Under the pieces are notes generated by a model that was not told the DNA's origin, did not search any database, and saw nothing but the letters and a program-made list of their open reading frames with translations. Made by a program: the position numbers and the translations under genes. DNA of 64,000 nucleotides, taken from Candidatus Iainarchaeum sp. (lineage in GTDB: Archaea > Iainarchaeota > Iainarchaeia > Iainarchaeales > JAGVWC01). The stretch covers positions 1-64,000 of the forward strand of contig JAGVWC010000011.1 of assembly GCA_018304465.1 (NCBI GenBank), in the 5' to 3' direction. Shown here one piece after another: positions 1-6,906 of the stretch (position 1 is the first letter of the stretch; each line of letters begins with the position of its first letter).

Positions 1-47
1 AACCCCTCGCGTGCGACAAGGCCGCGGAGATATTCGGCCGGATTCAT
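1..47 (-). CDS. Possible start of a small element gene, cut by the window edge
   Basis: An ATG at 47 overlaps the stop of the preceding small Cys-rich reading frame in an ATGA arrangement, the coupling used throughout this window. Only about 15 codons are visible (MNPAEYLRGLVAREG), so no family can be named. It would be the next gene of the integrated element on the minus strand. A competing frame starting at 144, which overlaps the coiled-coil gene's stop, is also open to the edge. Confidence 0.25.
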   Translation of the reverse strand, partial: MNPAEYLRGLVAREG

Positions 48-151
48 GGGACCACCATGACCGATCCACACAGTCTGCAATACGGTCGCGCGGCGCACTC
101 TGAATAGGCACAAATCCGACATGGGCATCCGCGCTCGTGGTCATTGGTCAT
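44..151 (-). CDS. Small Cys-rich (putative zinc-binding) protein, 35 aa
   Basis: The frame has a CxCxxC cluster near residues 9-14, a further Cys at 19 and a CxxC at 25-28, a pattern typical of tiny zinc-ribbon or zinc-finger proteins of archaeal viruses and plasmids. Its start overlaps the end of the upstream coiled-coil gene by 11 nt and its stop overlaps a following ATG by ATGA, so it fits a compact minus-strand operon. The length is short and there is no recognised family, so the call rests on Cys spacing and gene packing. Confidence 0.35.
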   Translation of the reverse strand: MTNDHERGCPCRICAYSECAARPYCRLCGSVMVVP

Positions 152-407
152 GATCAACCCTCCGAATATACTCATCGATGCGGTCTGCCATTCGTAGTAA
201 AGCCAATCGCATGTCTTCGAGGTCGCTTTCAAGAGCCGTGACGTGGGACAGCTTAACATTGTCGAGTCGTTGAAGTTTTTTTTCGATTTTTTGGGTCCGG
301 CGCTCGAATTGTAGCAATCGAGATTCTGTAGTGTTAAGAGAAATTGCTTTAAGGTCACACGTGACATTATCGGTGTGCACGGTGGGGCCCTTCGGGGTTC
401 CTTCCAT
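141..407 (-). CDS. Small coiled-coil protein of the integrated element, 88 aa
   Basis: The product is charged and strongly heptad-like from about residue 30 to the end (repeated Leu/Ile with Glu, Arg, Lys and Asp), so a coiled coil or oligomerisation role is likely. I do not recognise a family. I chose the ATG at 407 because GAGGGTG sits about six bases upstream and the preceding 30-codon frame stops just before it. A longer frame starting at 473 lies inside a 77-bp duplication and looks accidental. The gene lies downstream of the integrase on the same strand and is probably element cargo. Confidence 0.55.
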   Translation of the reverse strand: MEGTPKGPTVHTDNVTCDLKAISLNTTESRLLQFERRTQKIEKKLQRLDNVKLSHVTALESDLEDMRLALLRMADRIDEYIRRVDHDQ

Positions 408-408
408 T

Positions 409-501
409 TTAAACACCCTCAGCCCGAAGGCGATCCCAAAAAACAGTGGGGTTGTCGCCTTTTTCTTCGGCAATTTTTTTTAAAAAATCTGTACACGACA
501 T
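409..501 (-). CDS. 30-aa small ORF carried in the downstream copy of a 77-bp duplication
   Basis: This frame (MSCTDFLKKIAEEKG...) ends two bases before the coiled-coil gene's ATG. Its first 24 codons lie in the left copy of the tandem repeat. The right copy contains the same start codon, at 578, behind a good GGAGGA Shine-Dalgarno. Because 77 is not a multiple of three, the right-copy frame shifts after 23 codons and stops at 480. The intact peptide is therefore now encoded only by the copy without its ribosome-binding site. Function unknown; the frame may be fortuitous. Confidence 0.3.
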   Translation of the reverse strand: MSCTDFLKKIAEEKGDNPTVFWDRLRAEGV

Positions 502-584
502 AGACGTCGATCCCAAAAAACAGTGGGGTTGTCGCCTTTTTCTTCGGCAATTTTTTTTAAAAAATCTGTACACGACATAGACGT
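431..584. repeat. Perfect tandem duplication, two 77-bp units
   Basis: Positions 431-507 and 508-584 are identical base for base. The unit carries the start and most of a small minus-strand ORF and runs into GGAGGA at 585-594 read on the minus strand. No divergence is visible, so the duplication is very recent or an assembly artefact. It shifts the reading frame of the small ORF. Confidence 0.9.
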
Positions 585-679
585 TCCTCCTTTCTTCGAG
601 GCGCGTCGGTGTCGTATCTTCTCAGTCGTCCATATCAGTTGTAGTCAGTCAGGTCTCAGCAAATCAGGACGACGCGCGT

Positions 680-2038
680 TCATTGGTTTTTTTTGTTGTT
701 TTCGATAATCCTCCATAAACACTGATCAATTGTTTCTCGAGGGTGGATTTTTGATTCCTCGATTTTCTGTTTTGTTTTGTACGAGATCCGTACAACGGTG
801 TCTTGTCTTCCTTTTTTCTGGGGGGTAGGCATGGGTATATTACAGCCTACCTCATATTTAAGCTTTGTTGTTTCGCCGATGGCTTTATGATCTTGCCCTG
901 TTGGTGCTTCGTAGATTTTGGATAGTTCCACAAAAACGGGCTTCATTTCATCATCCCCGCGTACAGTTCGGTGTTCTTTTTCGCCATCCGACCAAAACGG
1001 TTCGTCTTCGCGGAGCATTGGATTGTTTTCGCGTTTCAACGTGTCGAAATATTGTTCGGCGAATTCTGAAACGGGTATGTTGGAATAGGCCCCTTCTTCG
1101 TTCTTGAATGTCCATCCGAACCAAGTGTTTTTCAGTCCGTATGGCCAGCGAAAAAACCGCGATGCGCAAAGAGAACGGAAATAATGAACGCCTTTGTGTG
1201 GTTTCCATGGAATACCTGATTTTTTGATGGCTTGTTTGAATGTTTTGTTTACTGCCGCGTAGGTTGTCGCGTTCCCGTTTTTGTCACAAAAGAAATAAGC
1301 CTCCGGCCCCTTGTCGTTGTTGGGTGAAACCTTGGCCCATGCTTCCAAGTGTGGTTTGGCCAAAAAACTTATTACGGTTCTGGGTTTTGTTTTGGAAATG
1401 GGTAGCCGGACAACCAAATGGTTTTTTTCCTGTCGCACGTGTTTGTTTTGGATGCTTAAAGCCTCGGATATTCTCGCGCCTGTATCGTTTAACAGTGCAA
1501 GAATGGCGCGGTCTCGAATGGTGTAGCGTTTGCCTTCAACGTAAACCGTTTCCAACAGCTTTTTGATGTGTTGTTGTGTGGTTTGGTTGTCTTCGGGTTC
1601 TTTGTCCGGTTCTTTCGGAACTTCGATGGTTTTTAGCCGTTCGGGGGTTTCTTTTTCCTTCAAACCTTCAACCGATTGAAGTAAACAACGGGCCGCAAAC
1701 ACGTATTTTTCAAGACTGGCGAACTTGATTTCTTTTTTATTGTAGCGTTTTTCGTGAAAAGTAAACCAAGCCAAAAACTCTTGGTCCGTGGCTTTTGCCA
1801 AATCTGTTTTGATAAACAAAGTGATGTTTCGGGCTTCGGAAAGGTTTTTTTCCAAGCTACCGATTCGATACCGGCCTTTTTTCACTTTTTCAATCATGCG
1901 ATTGGCAAAGGCCAATAGGTGTTTTTTGTTTTCAGGACCTATTATTGGGTTTGTTTGAATGTCCTTGATGACGTTTAACACGCGGCGGTTTCGGTGGTGC
2001 GGATCAAAGCCGCTTTTGAATATATCCAGGTCTAGCAT
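680..2038 (-). CDS. Tyrosine recombinase / integrase (452 aa)
   Basis: This is a phage-type site-specific recombinase. Catalytic residues can be followed: Arg in GARISEAL (about residue 190), Lys in ISKTKPR on the beta-hairpin, the HxxR-like HYFRS (about 285), Trp in FGWTF at the usual His/Trp position, and the nucleophile Tyr in GAYSNIP about ten residues on. The N-terminal 150 residues form the core-binding region, followed by a charged linker (EPDKEPED). The C-terminal ~110 residues extend beyond the catalytic Tyr. The gene starts about 70 bp from the 3' end of tRNA-Arg and points away from it, the arrangement of an element integrated at a tRNA 3' end. It probably drives excision and integration of the element extending left out of the window. 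Confidence 0.88.
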   Translation of the reverse strand: MLDLDIFKSGFDPHHRNRRVLNVIKDIQTNPIIGPENKKHLLAFANRMIEKVKKGRYRIGSLEKNLSEARNITLFIKTDLAKATDQEFLAWFTFHEKRYNKKEIKFASLEKYVFAARCLLQSVEGLKEKETPERLKTIEVPKEPDKEPEDNQTTQQHIKKLLETVYVEGKRYTIRDRAILALLNDTGARISEALSIQNKHVRQEKNHLVVRLPISKTKPRTVISFLAKPHLEAWAKVSPNNDKGPEAYFFCDKNGNATTYAAVNKTFKQAIKKSGIPWKPHKGVHYFRSLCASRFFRWPYGLKNTWFGWTFKNEEGAYSNIPVSEFAEQYFDTLKRENNPMLREDEPFWSDGEKEHRTVRGDDEMKPVFVELSKIYEAPTGQDHKAIGETTKLKYEVGCNIPMPTPQKKGRQDTVVRISYKTKQKIEESKIHPRETIDQCLWRIIENNKKNQ

Positions 2039-2110
2039 GGTTTTCCTCCCTATTTACACACGCAGACGTGGGGAAATATTAACTTTACGGATTTGGATTG
2101 GTTGTAGTTG

Positions 2111-2239
2111 CGGACCTAGGCGGATTTGAACCGCCGACCTACTGCTCGCATCAACACGCTGAGTTTCCCCAGGCTTTTTTCAGCAGAAAAAAGGCTGCTG
2201 TAGAAGGCAGTTGCCCTATCCAGACTAGGCTATAGGTCC
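2111..2239 (-). tRNA. tRNA-Arg(UCU) with an intron
   Basis: Read on the minus strand from 2239: acceptor GGACCTA pairs with TAGGTCC, D-arm GCCT/GGGC, anticodon stem ACTGC/GCAGT, variable loop AGGTC, T-arm GGCGG-TTCAAAT-CCGCC, and discriminator G at 2111. The anticodon loop after splicing is C-U-UCU-A-A, giving anticodon UCU (Arg, AGA codons). CCA is not encoded. The 5' exon is 2201-2239, the intron 2147-2200, the 3' exon 2111-2146. The intron position after nucleotide 37 is the canonical archaeal site. The gene is divergent from the DUF1653 gene and probably shares its AT-rich promoter. Confidence 0.93.
2147..2200 (-). other. tRNA-Arg intron (54 nt)
   Basis: The intron interrupts the anticodon loop between positions 37 and 38. 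It contains CAGCAG and CTGCTG separated by eight bases, which can fold into an internal hairpin, and it would be removed by the archaeal splicing endonuclease. The exact boundary was set by requiring a 7-nt anticodon loop with U33 and A37 and a 5-bp stem. I did not model the bulge-helix-bulge motif in detail, so a shift of one or two bases is possible. Confidence 0.8.
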
Positions 2240-2263
2240 ATGCTACATTATCCTAGCAAGTAC

Positions 2264-2276
2264 TTTTTTAAATGGT
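2264..2276. promoter_or_regulatory. Shared AT-rich TATA element between tRNA-Arg and the DUF1653 gene
   Basis: The near-palindromic TTTTTTAAAT lies about 27-35 bases upstream of the tRNA 5' end at 2239 on the minus strand and about 25-33 bases upstream of the DUF1653 ATG at 2298 on the plus strand. Both distances fit an archaeal box A, so one element may serve both directions. Confidence 0.5.
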
Positions 2277-2297
2277 TAATTGTTTCATCCTAGTGTC

Positions 2298-2555
2298 ATG
2301 GCTGAGATCAAGAAAGGACTATACAAGCATTACAAAGGAAAACTATACGAAGTGTTGGGGGAGGCGCGTCACTCCGAGACCCTTGAAAAAATGGTGGTAT
2401 ACAAAGGGTTGTACGATCACCCCGAATACGGAAAAGACACCATGTGGGTTCGGCCCAAGTACGAATTCTTGGAAAAAATCCAGATCGGCGATCGCGTGTA
2501 TCCGAAATACGAGTATCTAAAAAAAAATCCGCGTGAAGACGAGCGATCAAAATGA
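2298..2555 (+). CDS. DUF1653 domain protein (85 aa)
   Basis: The protein shows the DUF1653 pattern: GLYKHYKGKLYEVLG near the start, a middle VVYKGLYDHPEYG and a WVRPKYEF segment. This small beta-rich family is widespread in bacteria and has no established function. I chose the ATG at 2298, which starts just before the conserved block. The end overlaps the next gene by ATGA, so the two are co-translated. Confidence 0.85.
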   Translation: MAEIKKGLYKHYKGKLYEVLGEARHSETLEKMVVYKGLYDHPEYGKDTMWVRPKYEFLEKIQIGDRVYPKYEYLKKNPREDERSK

Positions 2556-2752
2556 AATGCGTGATTTGCGGATCGTTTGCCACCAATTACAACGAGGCGG
2601 AACAACCCACTTGCAGCCGTCACACCAAGGAAAAAGCCAAAGCCCCCAAATGCCCCGTCTGCAAACACGAAACCGTGCTTCGAACCGGAAAATGGGGTTC
2701 GTTTTGGGGTTGTCGCATGTACCCCAATTGCGTGGGCACCATTAAGATCTAA
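2552..2752 (+). CDS. Topoisomerase-type zinc-finger protein (66 aa)
   Basis: Two Cys clusters are visible: CxxC with a following Cys-x-x-His near residues 3-24, and a CPVC...GCRMYPNC unit at 34-60 that matches the C4 zinc finger found at the C-terminus of topoisomerase I (zf-C4_Topoisom). A nucleic-acid-binding role is likely. It is coupled by ATGA to the DUF1653 gene. Its 3' end overlaps by four bases the convergent sigma-like gene. Confidence 0.75.
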   Translation: MKCVICGSFATNYNEAEQPTCSRHTKEKAKAPKCPVCKHETVLRTGKWGSFWGCRMYPNCVGTIKI

Positions 2753-3333
2753 TTTGTTGGGTCTTCCAGGGCTTTTTTTATTTTTTGTCGCAGACGCAGT
2801 AAACGAACGCGAATGGTTCCACTTCGCTGACCGGTTTTTTCCGCAAGAAACGTGTTCGGCTGCTCCGGTTCCACTTCGAGTGCCTCAAGATACAACTCGG
2901 CCAATTCCCGATCCGACGGTCGGAGTTTCGCCAATGCCGATCGAATCCGGTTAAAAGCAATGTTATTATCCGGACCGTTCTCCGGTCTTTTCGGAGCTTC
3001 CACGTTTTTCCAGGTATTTTTACCGTCATCGGTCAAATTTTTTTGTCGTCTACGATGGAACGATCGAATCTTATCCTTGCAAATATTTTCAGCCATGCGA
3101 CTCACAAGCCCGGCTACGTTTTTTGAAAAATCAATTCGGTCCATATTTTCCCATAATCGCGACGCGACCTCTTGCGAAATCTCGTCCCATTCCTCCGGGT
3201 TTTGGCGAAAATAGTGCGCTGCGATGCCGCGAACCTGAAATCGGGTTTTTTCCAACGTGGTTAAAAAAGCGGCTTTTGGCGTAGGGTAAACTGGGACGCG
3301 TTTTCTAGAACCCTTTGGCGGTTTACTCGGCAC
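2749..3333 (-). CDS. ECF sigma-70-like protein (194 aa)
   Basis: Residues about 20-100 match sigma region 2: a helical segment with DEISQEVASRLWENM (compare the D..QEVF..lw core of ECF sigmas) followed by a basic KIRSFHRRRQK helix. Residues about 130-190 match region 4: ALAKLRPSDRELAELYL, a helix-turn-helix with LAEKTGQRSGTIRVRLLRL, then a basic tail. Length is typical of ECF factors. In bacteria such proteins direct RNA polymerase to promoters. Archaea use TBP/TFB, so the partner here is unclear and it may act as a plain DNA-binding regulator. It is divergent from the nitroreductase gene. A second paralogue lies at 3992-4570. Confidence 0.78.
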   Translation of the reverse strand: MPSKPPKGSRKRVPVYPTPKAAFLTTLEKTRFQVRGIAAHYFRQNPEEWDEISQEVASRLWENMDRIDFSKNVAGLVSRMAENICKDKIRSFHRRRQKNLTDDGKNTWKNVEAPKRPENGPDNNIAFNRIRSALAKLRPSDRELAELYLEALEVEPEQPNTFLAEKTGQRSGTIRVRLLRLRQKIKKALEDPTN

Positions 3334-3349
3334 GCATTAGTTTTCTTCC

Positions 3350-3368
3350 GTTTACTTTAAATTTTTGA
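3350..3368. promoter_or_regulatory. TATA-like region between the sigma-like gene and the nitroreductase gene
   Basis: TTTACTTTAAATTTTT lies in the 91-bp divergent gap. It resembles archaeal box A (TTTAWATA) and is about 60 bases from the nitroreductase ATG and about 20 from the sigma-like start. Which gene it serves cannot be told from position alone. Confidence 0.35.
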
Positions 3369-3424
3369 CGGGGACTCTAAAGATATCAACGAAAAACTTG
3401 TATTCAATAATTGCAGGCAATTCC

Positions 3425-3991
3425 ATGGAACTCGAATCCCTTTTTTCGCGCCGTCGAACCATTCGAAAATTCAAACAAAAACAGATTCCCAAAAAAATCC
3501 TTTTTTCGTGCATCGACGCCGGTCGACTCGCTCCTTCCGCGCGTAACCAGCAATCCCTTGAATACGTTCTGGTCACCCGAAACGTGATGAAAGTTTTTTC
3601 TTGCACTAGCTGGGCGACCTATGCTCCGGCCGCGGGCCCCAAACAAGGCGAAGAACCCGCCGCGTTCATCGTCGTTGTTTCAAAACGCAGCGAACAAAAC
3701 GAATATTCGTTGATCGACTGCGGCATTGCCGCGGGACACATTGTCTTGGCCGCGTATTCGCACGGAATCGCAAGCTGTATTCTCGGGTCGATCGATCGGG
3801 ATCAATTATCCGCCGAACTGAATCTGCCCACTGATTACGTTATTCATGTCGTGATCTGTCTTGGATTCGCCGCTCAAAAATCCGTTGTAGACGATTGGAA
3901 ACCCGGAGCGCGGTACTGGGTGGACGAAAAAAACACCGTCCATGTCCCCAAACGAAAATTATCCGAGATTTTGCACGAAGAAAAATTCTGA
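3425..3991 (+). CDS. Nitroreductase family protein (188 aa)
   Basis: The FMN-binding nitroreductase start is clear (MELESLFSRRRTIRKF, with the conserved RR-R--F), followed by the helix with LAPSARNQQSLEYVLV and a middle DCGIAAGHIVLAAYSHGIASCILG segment characteristic of the family. These enzymes reduce nitro groups, quinones or flavins with NAD(P)H. The substrate here is unknown. I chose the ATG at 3425 because it begins exactly at the conserved domain; 20 upstream codons look non-coding. Its stop directly abuts that of the convergent second sigma-like gene. Confidence 0.85.
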   Translation: MELESLFSRRRTIRKFKQKQIPKKILFSCIDAGRLAPSARNQQSLEYVLVTRNVMKVFSCTSWATYAPAAGPKQGEEPAAFIVVVSKRSEQNEYSLIDCGIAAGHIVLAAYSHGIASCILGSIDRDQLSAELNLPTDYVIHVVICLGFAAQKSVVDDWKPGARYWVDEKNTVHVPKRKLSEILHEEKF

Positions 3992-4570
3992 TTACGCCAC
4001 AAAGCTTTTTTTCCGTTCTTTTTCCAATTCCGCCAAAAACAACTGTCGAACCCGGCGCATGCGGGTTTTTGCGGTATTGACGGGCACACTCATGGCGTCC
4101 GCCAGTTCTTTTACCGACGGCAGTTCCGAACCAATCGATCCCAGATACATGCGACCCAAGAATTGTAACCGCGGATCCCACTTTTCAATCGCGTGTTCCA
4201 TCCGGTTAAAAAAATCCCGCTCGAGCAACATGTGCACGGGCGATCGGAACGAAGGCTCCGTAACCGATTCGTTGGGCAATCCCGTGACCGGCCAACGATT
4301 ACGTTTTAACATCATGTTCAATGAAACCCGACGCGCCATCGCGCTCAGGTACTTTTCTTCGTTTTCGATTCCTTTGGACAAATGCGGCCGGCGGGCAAGC
4401 TGGAGAAAAACTTCTTGCACGGCGTCGCGCGCCCATTCGCGGTCATTCAACCGATTCAAGGCGATTTGAAAAATGCGCGGGCCGTATTCCCGATGAATCC
4501 GAAAAAGCCATTCCCCCTGCCGTTTTGCCGCTTTGGGCGGGGTTTTTTTTGAACGAATCGCTTTTGCCAT
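3992..4570 (-). CDS. Second ECF sigma-70-like protein (192 aa)
   Basis: Region 2 is seen at about residues 18-95, with LNDREWARDAVQEVFLQLAR matching the core helix that contacts polymerase in ECF sigmas. Region 4 is at about 125-185, with an HTH reading VKELADAMSVPVNTAKTRMR. The N-terminus is Lys-rich. It differs clearly from the 2749-3333 protein, so the pair is not a fresh duplication. No anti-sigma factor is seen nearby. The gene is divergent from the NUDIX gene across a 66-bp gap containing TTTAAATA. Confidence 0.75.
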   Translation of the reverse strand: MAKAIRSKKTPPKAAKRQGEWLFRIHREYGPRIFQIALNRLNDREWARDAVQEVFLQLARRPHLSKGIENEEKYLSAMARRVSLNMMLKRNRWPVTGLPNESVTEPSFRSPVHMLLERDFFNRMEHAIEKWDPRLQFLGRMYLGSIGSELPSVKELADAMSVPVNTAKTRMRRVRQLFLAELEKERKKSFVA

Positions 4571-4601
4571 GGTATCTCCGTTTTGGAAAAAAAGGGCCTT
4601 T

Positions 4602-4611
4602 TAGTTTAAAT
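4602..4611 (+). promoter_or_regulatory. Box A (TATA) for the NUDIX gene
   Basis: GTTTAAATAT matches the archaeal consensus TTTAWATA and lies about 30 bases before the ATG at 4637, which would give a leaderless or very short-leader transcript. Confidence 0.55.
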
Positions 4612-4636
4612 ATTCATTGATGCTTGGATAAAAATA

Positions 4637-5050
4637 ATGCTTCCACGCATGTTTGTCGCCATGAAGGCGTTTGTCGAATACAACGGAAAAATCCTGCTGT
4701 TACGGGAAGGGGCAAAAAGCCCAAGCGCCGGAAAATTCGGAGTTCCCGGCGGTCGCGTGGAACCCGGAGAACACTTTTTGGACTGCTTACACCGCGAACT
4801 AATCGAAGAAACCGGACTCAACATCGAAATCGAAAAACCGTTTTTTGTCGGAGAATGGCGGCCCGTGGTGCGCGGCGAACAATGGCATATCGTCGGAACT
4901 TTTTTTTCCTGCAAAGCGTCTTCGATGAACGTGACGCTTGATTCCGAACACGACCGGTTCGTCTGGATCAATCCGCTGGAATACAAAAAATTCGCGATCA
5001 TGCCGCCCGAAGACGAGGCATTCAAGGCCTACATCGCTCAAAAACGCTGA
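4637..5050 (+). CDS. NUDIX hydrolase (137 aa)
   Basis: A full Nudix box is present at about residues 36-59 (GGRVEPGE...REL.EETGL, fitting GX5EX7REUXEEXGU), so the protein should hydrolyse a nucleoside diphosphate linked to another group using Mg2+. The substrate is not determinable. The ATG at 4637 is favoured by box A spacing; ATGs at 4649 and 4661 are alternatives closer to the domain start. argS follows on the same strand after 59 bases. Confidence 0.88.
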   Translation: MLPRMFVAMKAFVEYNGKILLLREGAKSPSAGKFGVPGGRVEPGEHFLDCLHRELIEETGLNIEIEKPFFVGEWRPVVRGEQWHIVGTFFSCKASSMNVTLDSEHDRFVWINPLEYKKFAIMPPEDEAFKAYIAQKR

Positions 5051-5065
5051 CCGATCCAATTCTTA

Positions 5066-5090
5066 GGCTTTTTAAACCTTTTTTGGTTTT
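5066..5090 (+). promoter_or_regulatory. Putative argS promoter with AAACC-T6-GGTTT hairpin
   Basis: TTTTTAAACC at 5069-5078 resembles box A and sits about 35 bases before the argS ATG at 5110. It is immediately followed by a T-run and GGTTT, making a small inverted repeat that could also help to end the NUDIX transcript. Functional assignment is by position only. Confidence 0.35.
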
Positions 5091-5109
5091 ATTCGTTGGT
5101 CGTTTAACC

Positions 5110-6828
5110 ATGGATTACAAAAAAAATATTGCATTGGCCTTGTCTAAACAATTATTGCCGCTTGGACTGACCCCGGACAAAATCACGGCTTTGCTTGAAA
5201 CTCCGCCCAAACCCGACATGGGCAACGTGTCTTTTCCGTGTTTTGTCATCGCGCGTGAACTCAAGCGCAGCCCGATGGAAATCGCCAAAGATCTTGAAGG
5301 AAAAATGGGGCCGATTAACGGGGTCCAAAAAGTAGCGGCCATCGGGGGTTACGTGAATTTTTTCGTTGACACCCAAAAACAAAGCACCGCGGTGTTATCC
5401 GCGATCCTAAAGGAAAAAAAATTCTTCGGACGCCAAAAACAACCCAAAAAAATCCGCGTCATGATCGAATATTCGGGTCCGAACACCAACAAACCCCTGC
5501 ACATCGGCCACTTGCGAAACAACACCCTCGGAATGGCGTTATCCAACCTGCATGAAAACCTCGGGTTTGACGTTATCAAAGCCAACATCGTCAATGACCG
5601 CGGCGTCCACATCTGCAAAAGCATGCTCGCATACCAGTTGTTTGGAACCGGAGTCACTCCGAAATCCGAAATGAAAAAATCCGATCACCTGGTCGGGGAT
5701 TTTTACGTGAAATTCGCCCAAGAATCCGAACAAAACCCCGCGCTCGCCCTGCAGGTGCAAACCATGCTGCAACAATGGGAAAACAACGATCCGAAAGTGC
5801 GAGCGCTTTGGAAAAAAATGAGCAAATGGGCCTTGGACGGATTCAAGGAAACCTACAAGCGATACGGAACCGAATTTGACGTGTGGTTTTTCGAATCCGA
5901 ATTCTACAACAAAGCGAAACCCATTCTTGACGCGGGTTTGAAAAAAGGCGTTTTTGAAAAACGCGAAGACGGCGCAATCGTTGCCAAACTGAATCAATTC
6001 GGTTTGCCCGAAAAAGTCGTGCTTCGAAGCGACGGCACTTCGATTTACATCACCCAGGATCTCGCCTTGACCGTGCACAAATTCGAGGAATACAAATTAA
6101 ACGAAGCGATCTGGGTTGTCGCCACCGAACAAAACCTTTACTTTGAACAATTATTCAAAATATTCGAACTGCTGGAATATCCCTGGGTTAAAAACTGTCA
6201 TCACGTCAGCTACGGGCTCGTGCATTTGCCCGAAGGCCGGATGAAAAGCCGCGAAGGAAAAGTCGTGGACGCCGACGATCTCTTAAACGATCTGGAAAAA
6301 CTATCCGAAGAAGAAATCCAAAAACGGTATCCCGACATTGCTTCGGTGGACAAGAAAAAACGCGCAAAAGCGATCGCGCTTGCGGCCATCAAATTTTTCA
6401 TGCTCAAGTTCGACGCCAAAAAAGATTTCGTTTTCAATCCCAAGGAAAGCCTTTCGTTTGAAGGCGAAACCGGTCCCTATCTGTTGTACTCGTACGCGCG
6501 CGCCAAAAGCATTCTTCGAAAAGCGCGGCCCAAGGAACAAGTGTATCAATTCGGACTGCTATTGCATCCCCTGGAACACGCCTTGATCCGCTTGCTGGAA
6601 GCCTATCCGAAAAAGCTGTCCGAAACCCACCGCCAATTGTCTTTGCACGTTTTGTGTCATTATCTGATCGGTCTTGCCGCGGCATTCAATTCGTTTTATC
6701 ACGAAGTCCCCGTGCTATCCGCCGATGAAGAAACCAAAAACGCGCGATTGGGACTTGTTTTGGCGACCGCAACGGTTTTATCCAACGGACTGGAATTGTT
6801 AGGCATCCACCCGCTTGAAAAAATGTAG
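5110..6828 (+). CDS. argS: Arginyl-tRNA synthetase (572 aa)
   Basis: This class I synthetase charges tRNA-Arg with arginine. Domains in order: N-terminal additional domain (about 1-110, with MGNVSFPCF), Rossmann core with GPNTNKPLHIGHLRNN at about 120-135 (HIGH motif), an insertion, then the second signature in GRMKSREGKVVDADDLL (KSREGK replaces KMSKS, as is common in ArgRS), and a C-terminal DALR anticodon-binding helix bundle from about 455. Length fits the family. I chose the ATG at 5110, since the nine upstream codons overlap the promoter-like AT block. The window also encodes the tRNA-Arg(UCU) it would charge. Confidence 0.95.
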   Translation: MDYKKNIALALSKQLLPLGLTPDKITALLETPPKPDMGNVSFPCFVIARELKRSPMEIAKDLEGKMGPINGVQKVAAIGGYVNFFVDTQKQSTAVLSAILKEKKFFGRQKQPKKIRVMIEYSGPNTNKPLHIGHLRNNTLGMALSNLHENLGFDVIKANIVNDRGVHICKSMLAYQLFGTGVTPKSEMKKSDHLVGDFYVKFAQESEQNPALALQVQTMLQQWENNDPKVRALWKKMSKWALDGFKETYKRYGTEFDVWFFESEFYNKAKPILDAGLKKGVFEKREDGAIVAKLNQFGLPEKVVLRSDGTSIYITQDLALTVHKFEEYKLNEAIWVVATEQNLYFEQLFKIFELLEYPWVKNCHHVSYGLVHLPEGRMKSREGKVVDADDLLNDLEKLSEEEIQKRYPDIASVDKKKRAKAIALAAIKFFMLKFDAKKDFVFNPKESLSFEGETGPYLLYSYARAKSILRKARPKEQVYQFGLLLHPLEHALIRLLEAYPKKLSETHRQLSLHVLCHYLIGLAAAFNSFYHEVPVLSADEETKNARLGLVLATATVLSNGLELLGIHPLEKM

Positions 6829-6840
6829 AAACCAAAGCCA

Positions 6841-6863
6841 AACCCCCTTTTGGGTTCTTTTTC
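6841..6863 (+). terminator. Hairpin plus T-run after argS
   Basis: AACCCCCTTTTGGGTT folds into a 5-bp stem (AACCC/GGGTT) and is followed by CTTTTTC, twelve bases after the argS stop. This resembles a T-rich transcription terminator. Confidence 0.5.
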
Positions 6864-6895
6864 TATATAATATAACTATAAAAATGTAATAAAGT
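6864..6895 (+). promoter_or_regulatory. TATA-rich promoter of the RelA/SpoT-like gene
   Basis: CTATATAATATAACTATAAAAATG lies 15-43 bases upstream of the ATG at 6907 and is the only strong AT block in the gap; box A would be TATATAAT. Confidence 0.45.
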
Positions 6896-6906
6896 ACAAT
6901 ATTCAA

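Noticed and set aside
523..708. Plus-strand frame across the 77-bp repeat
   Set aside because: It is antisense to the repeat and the integrase end and has no motif.
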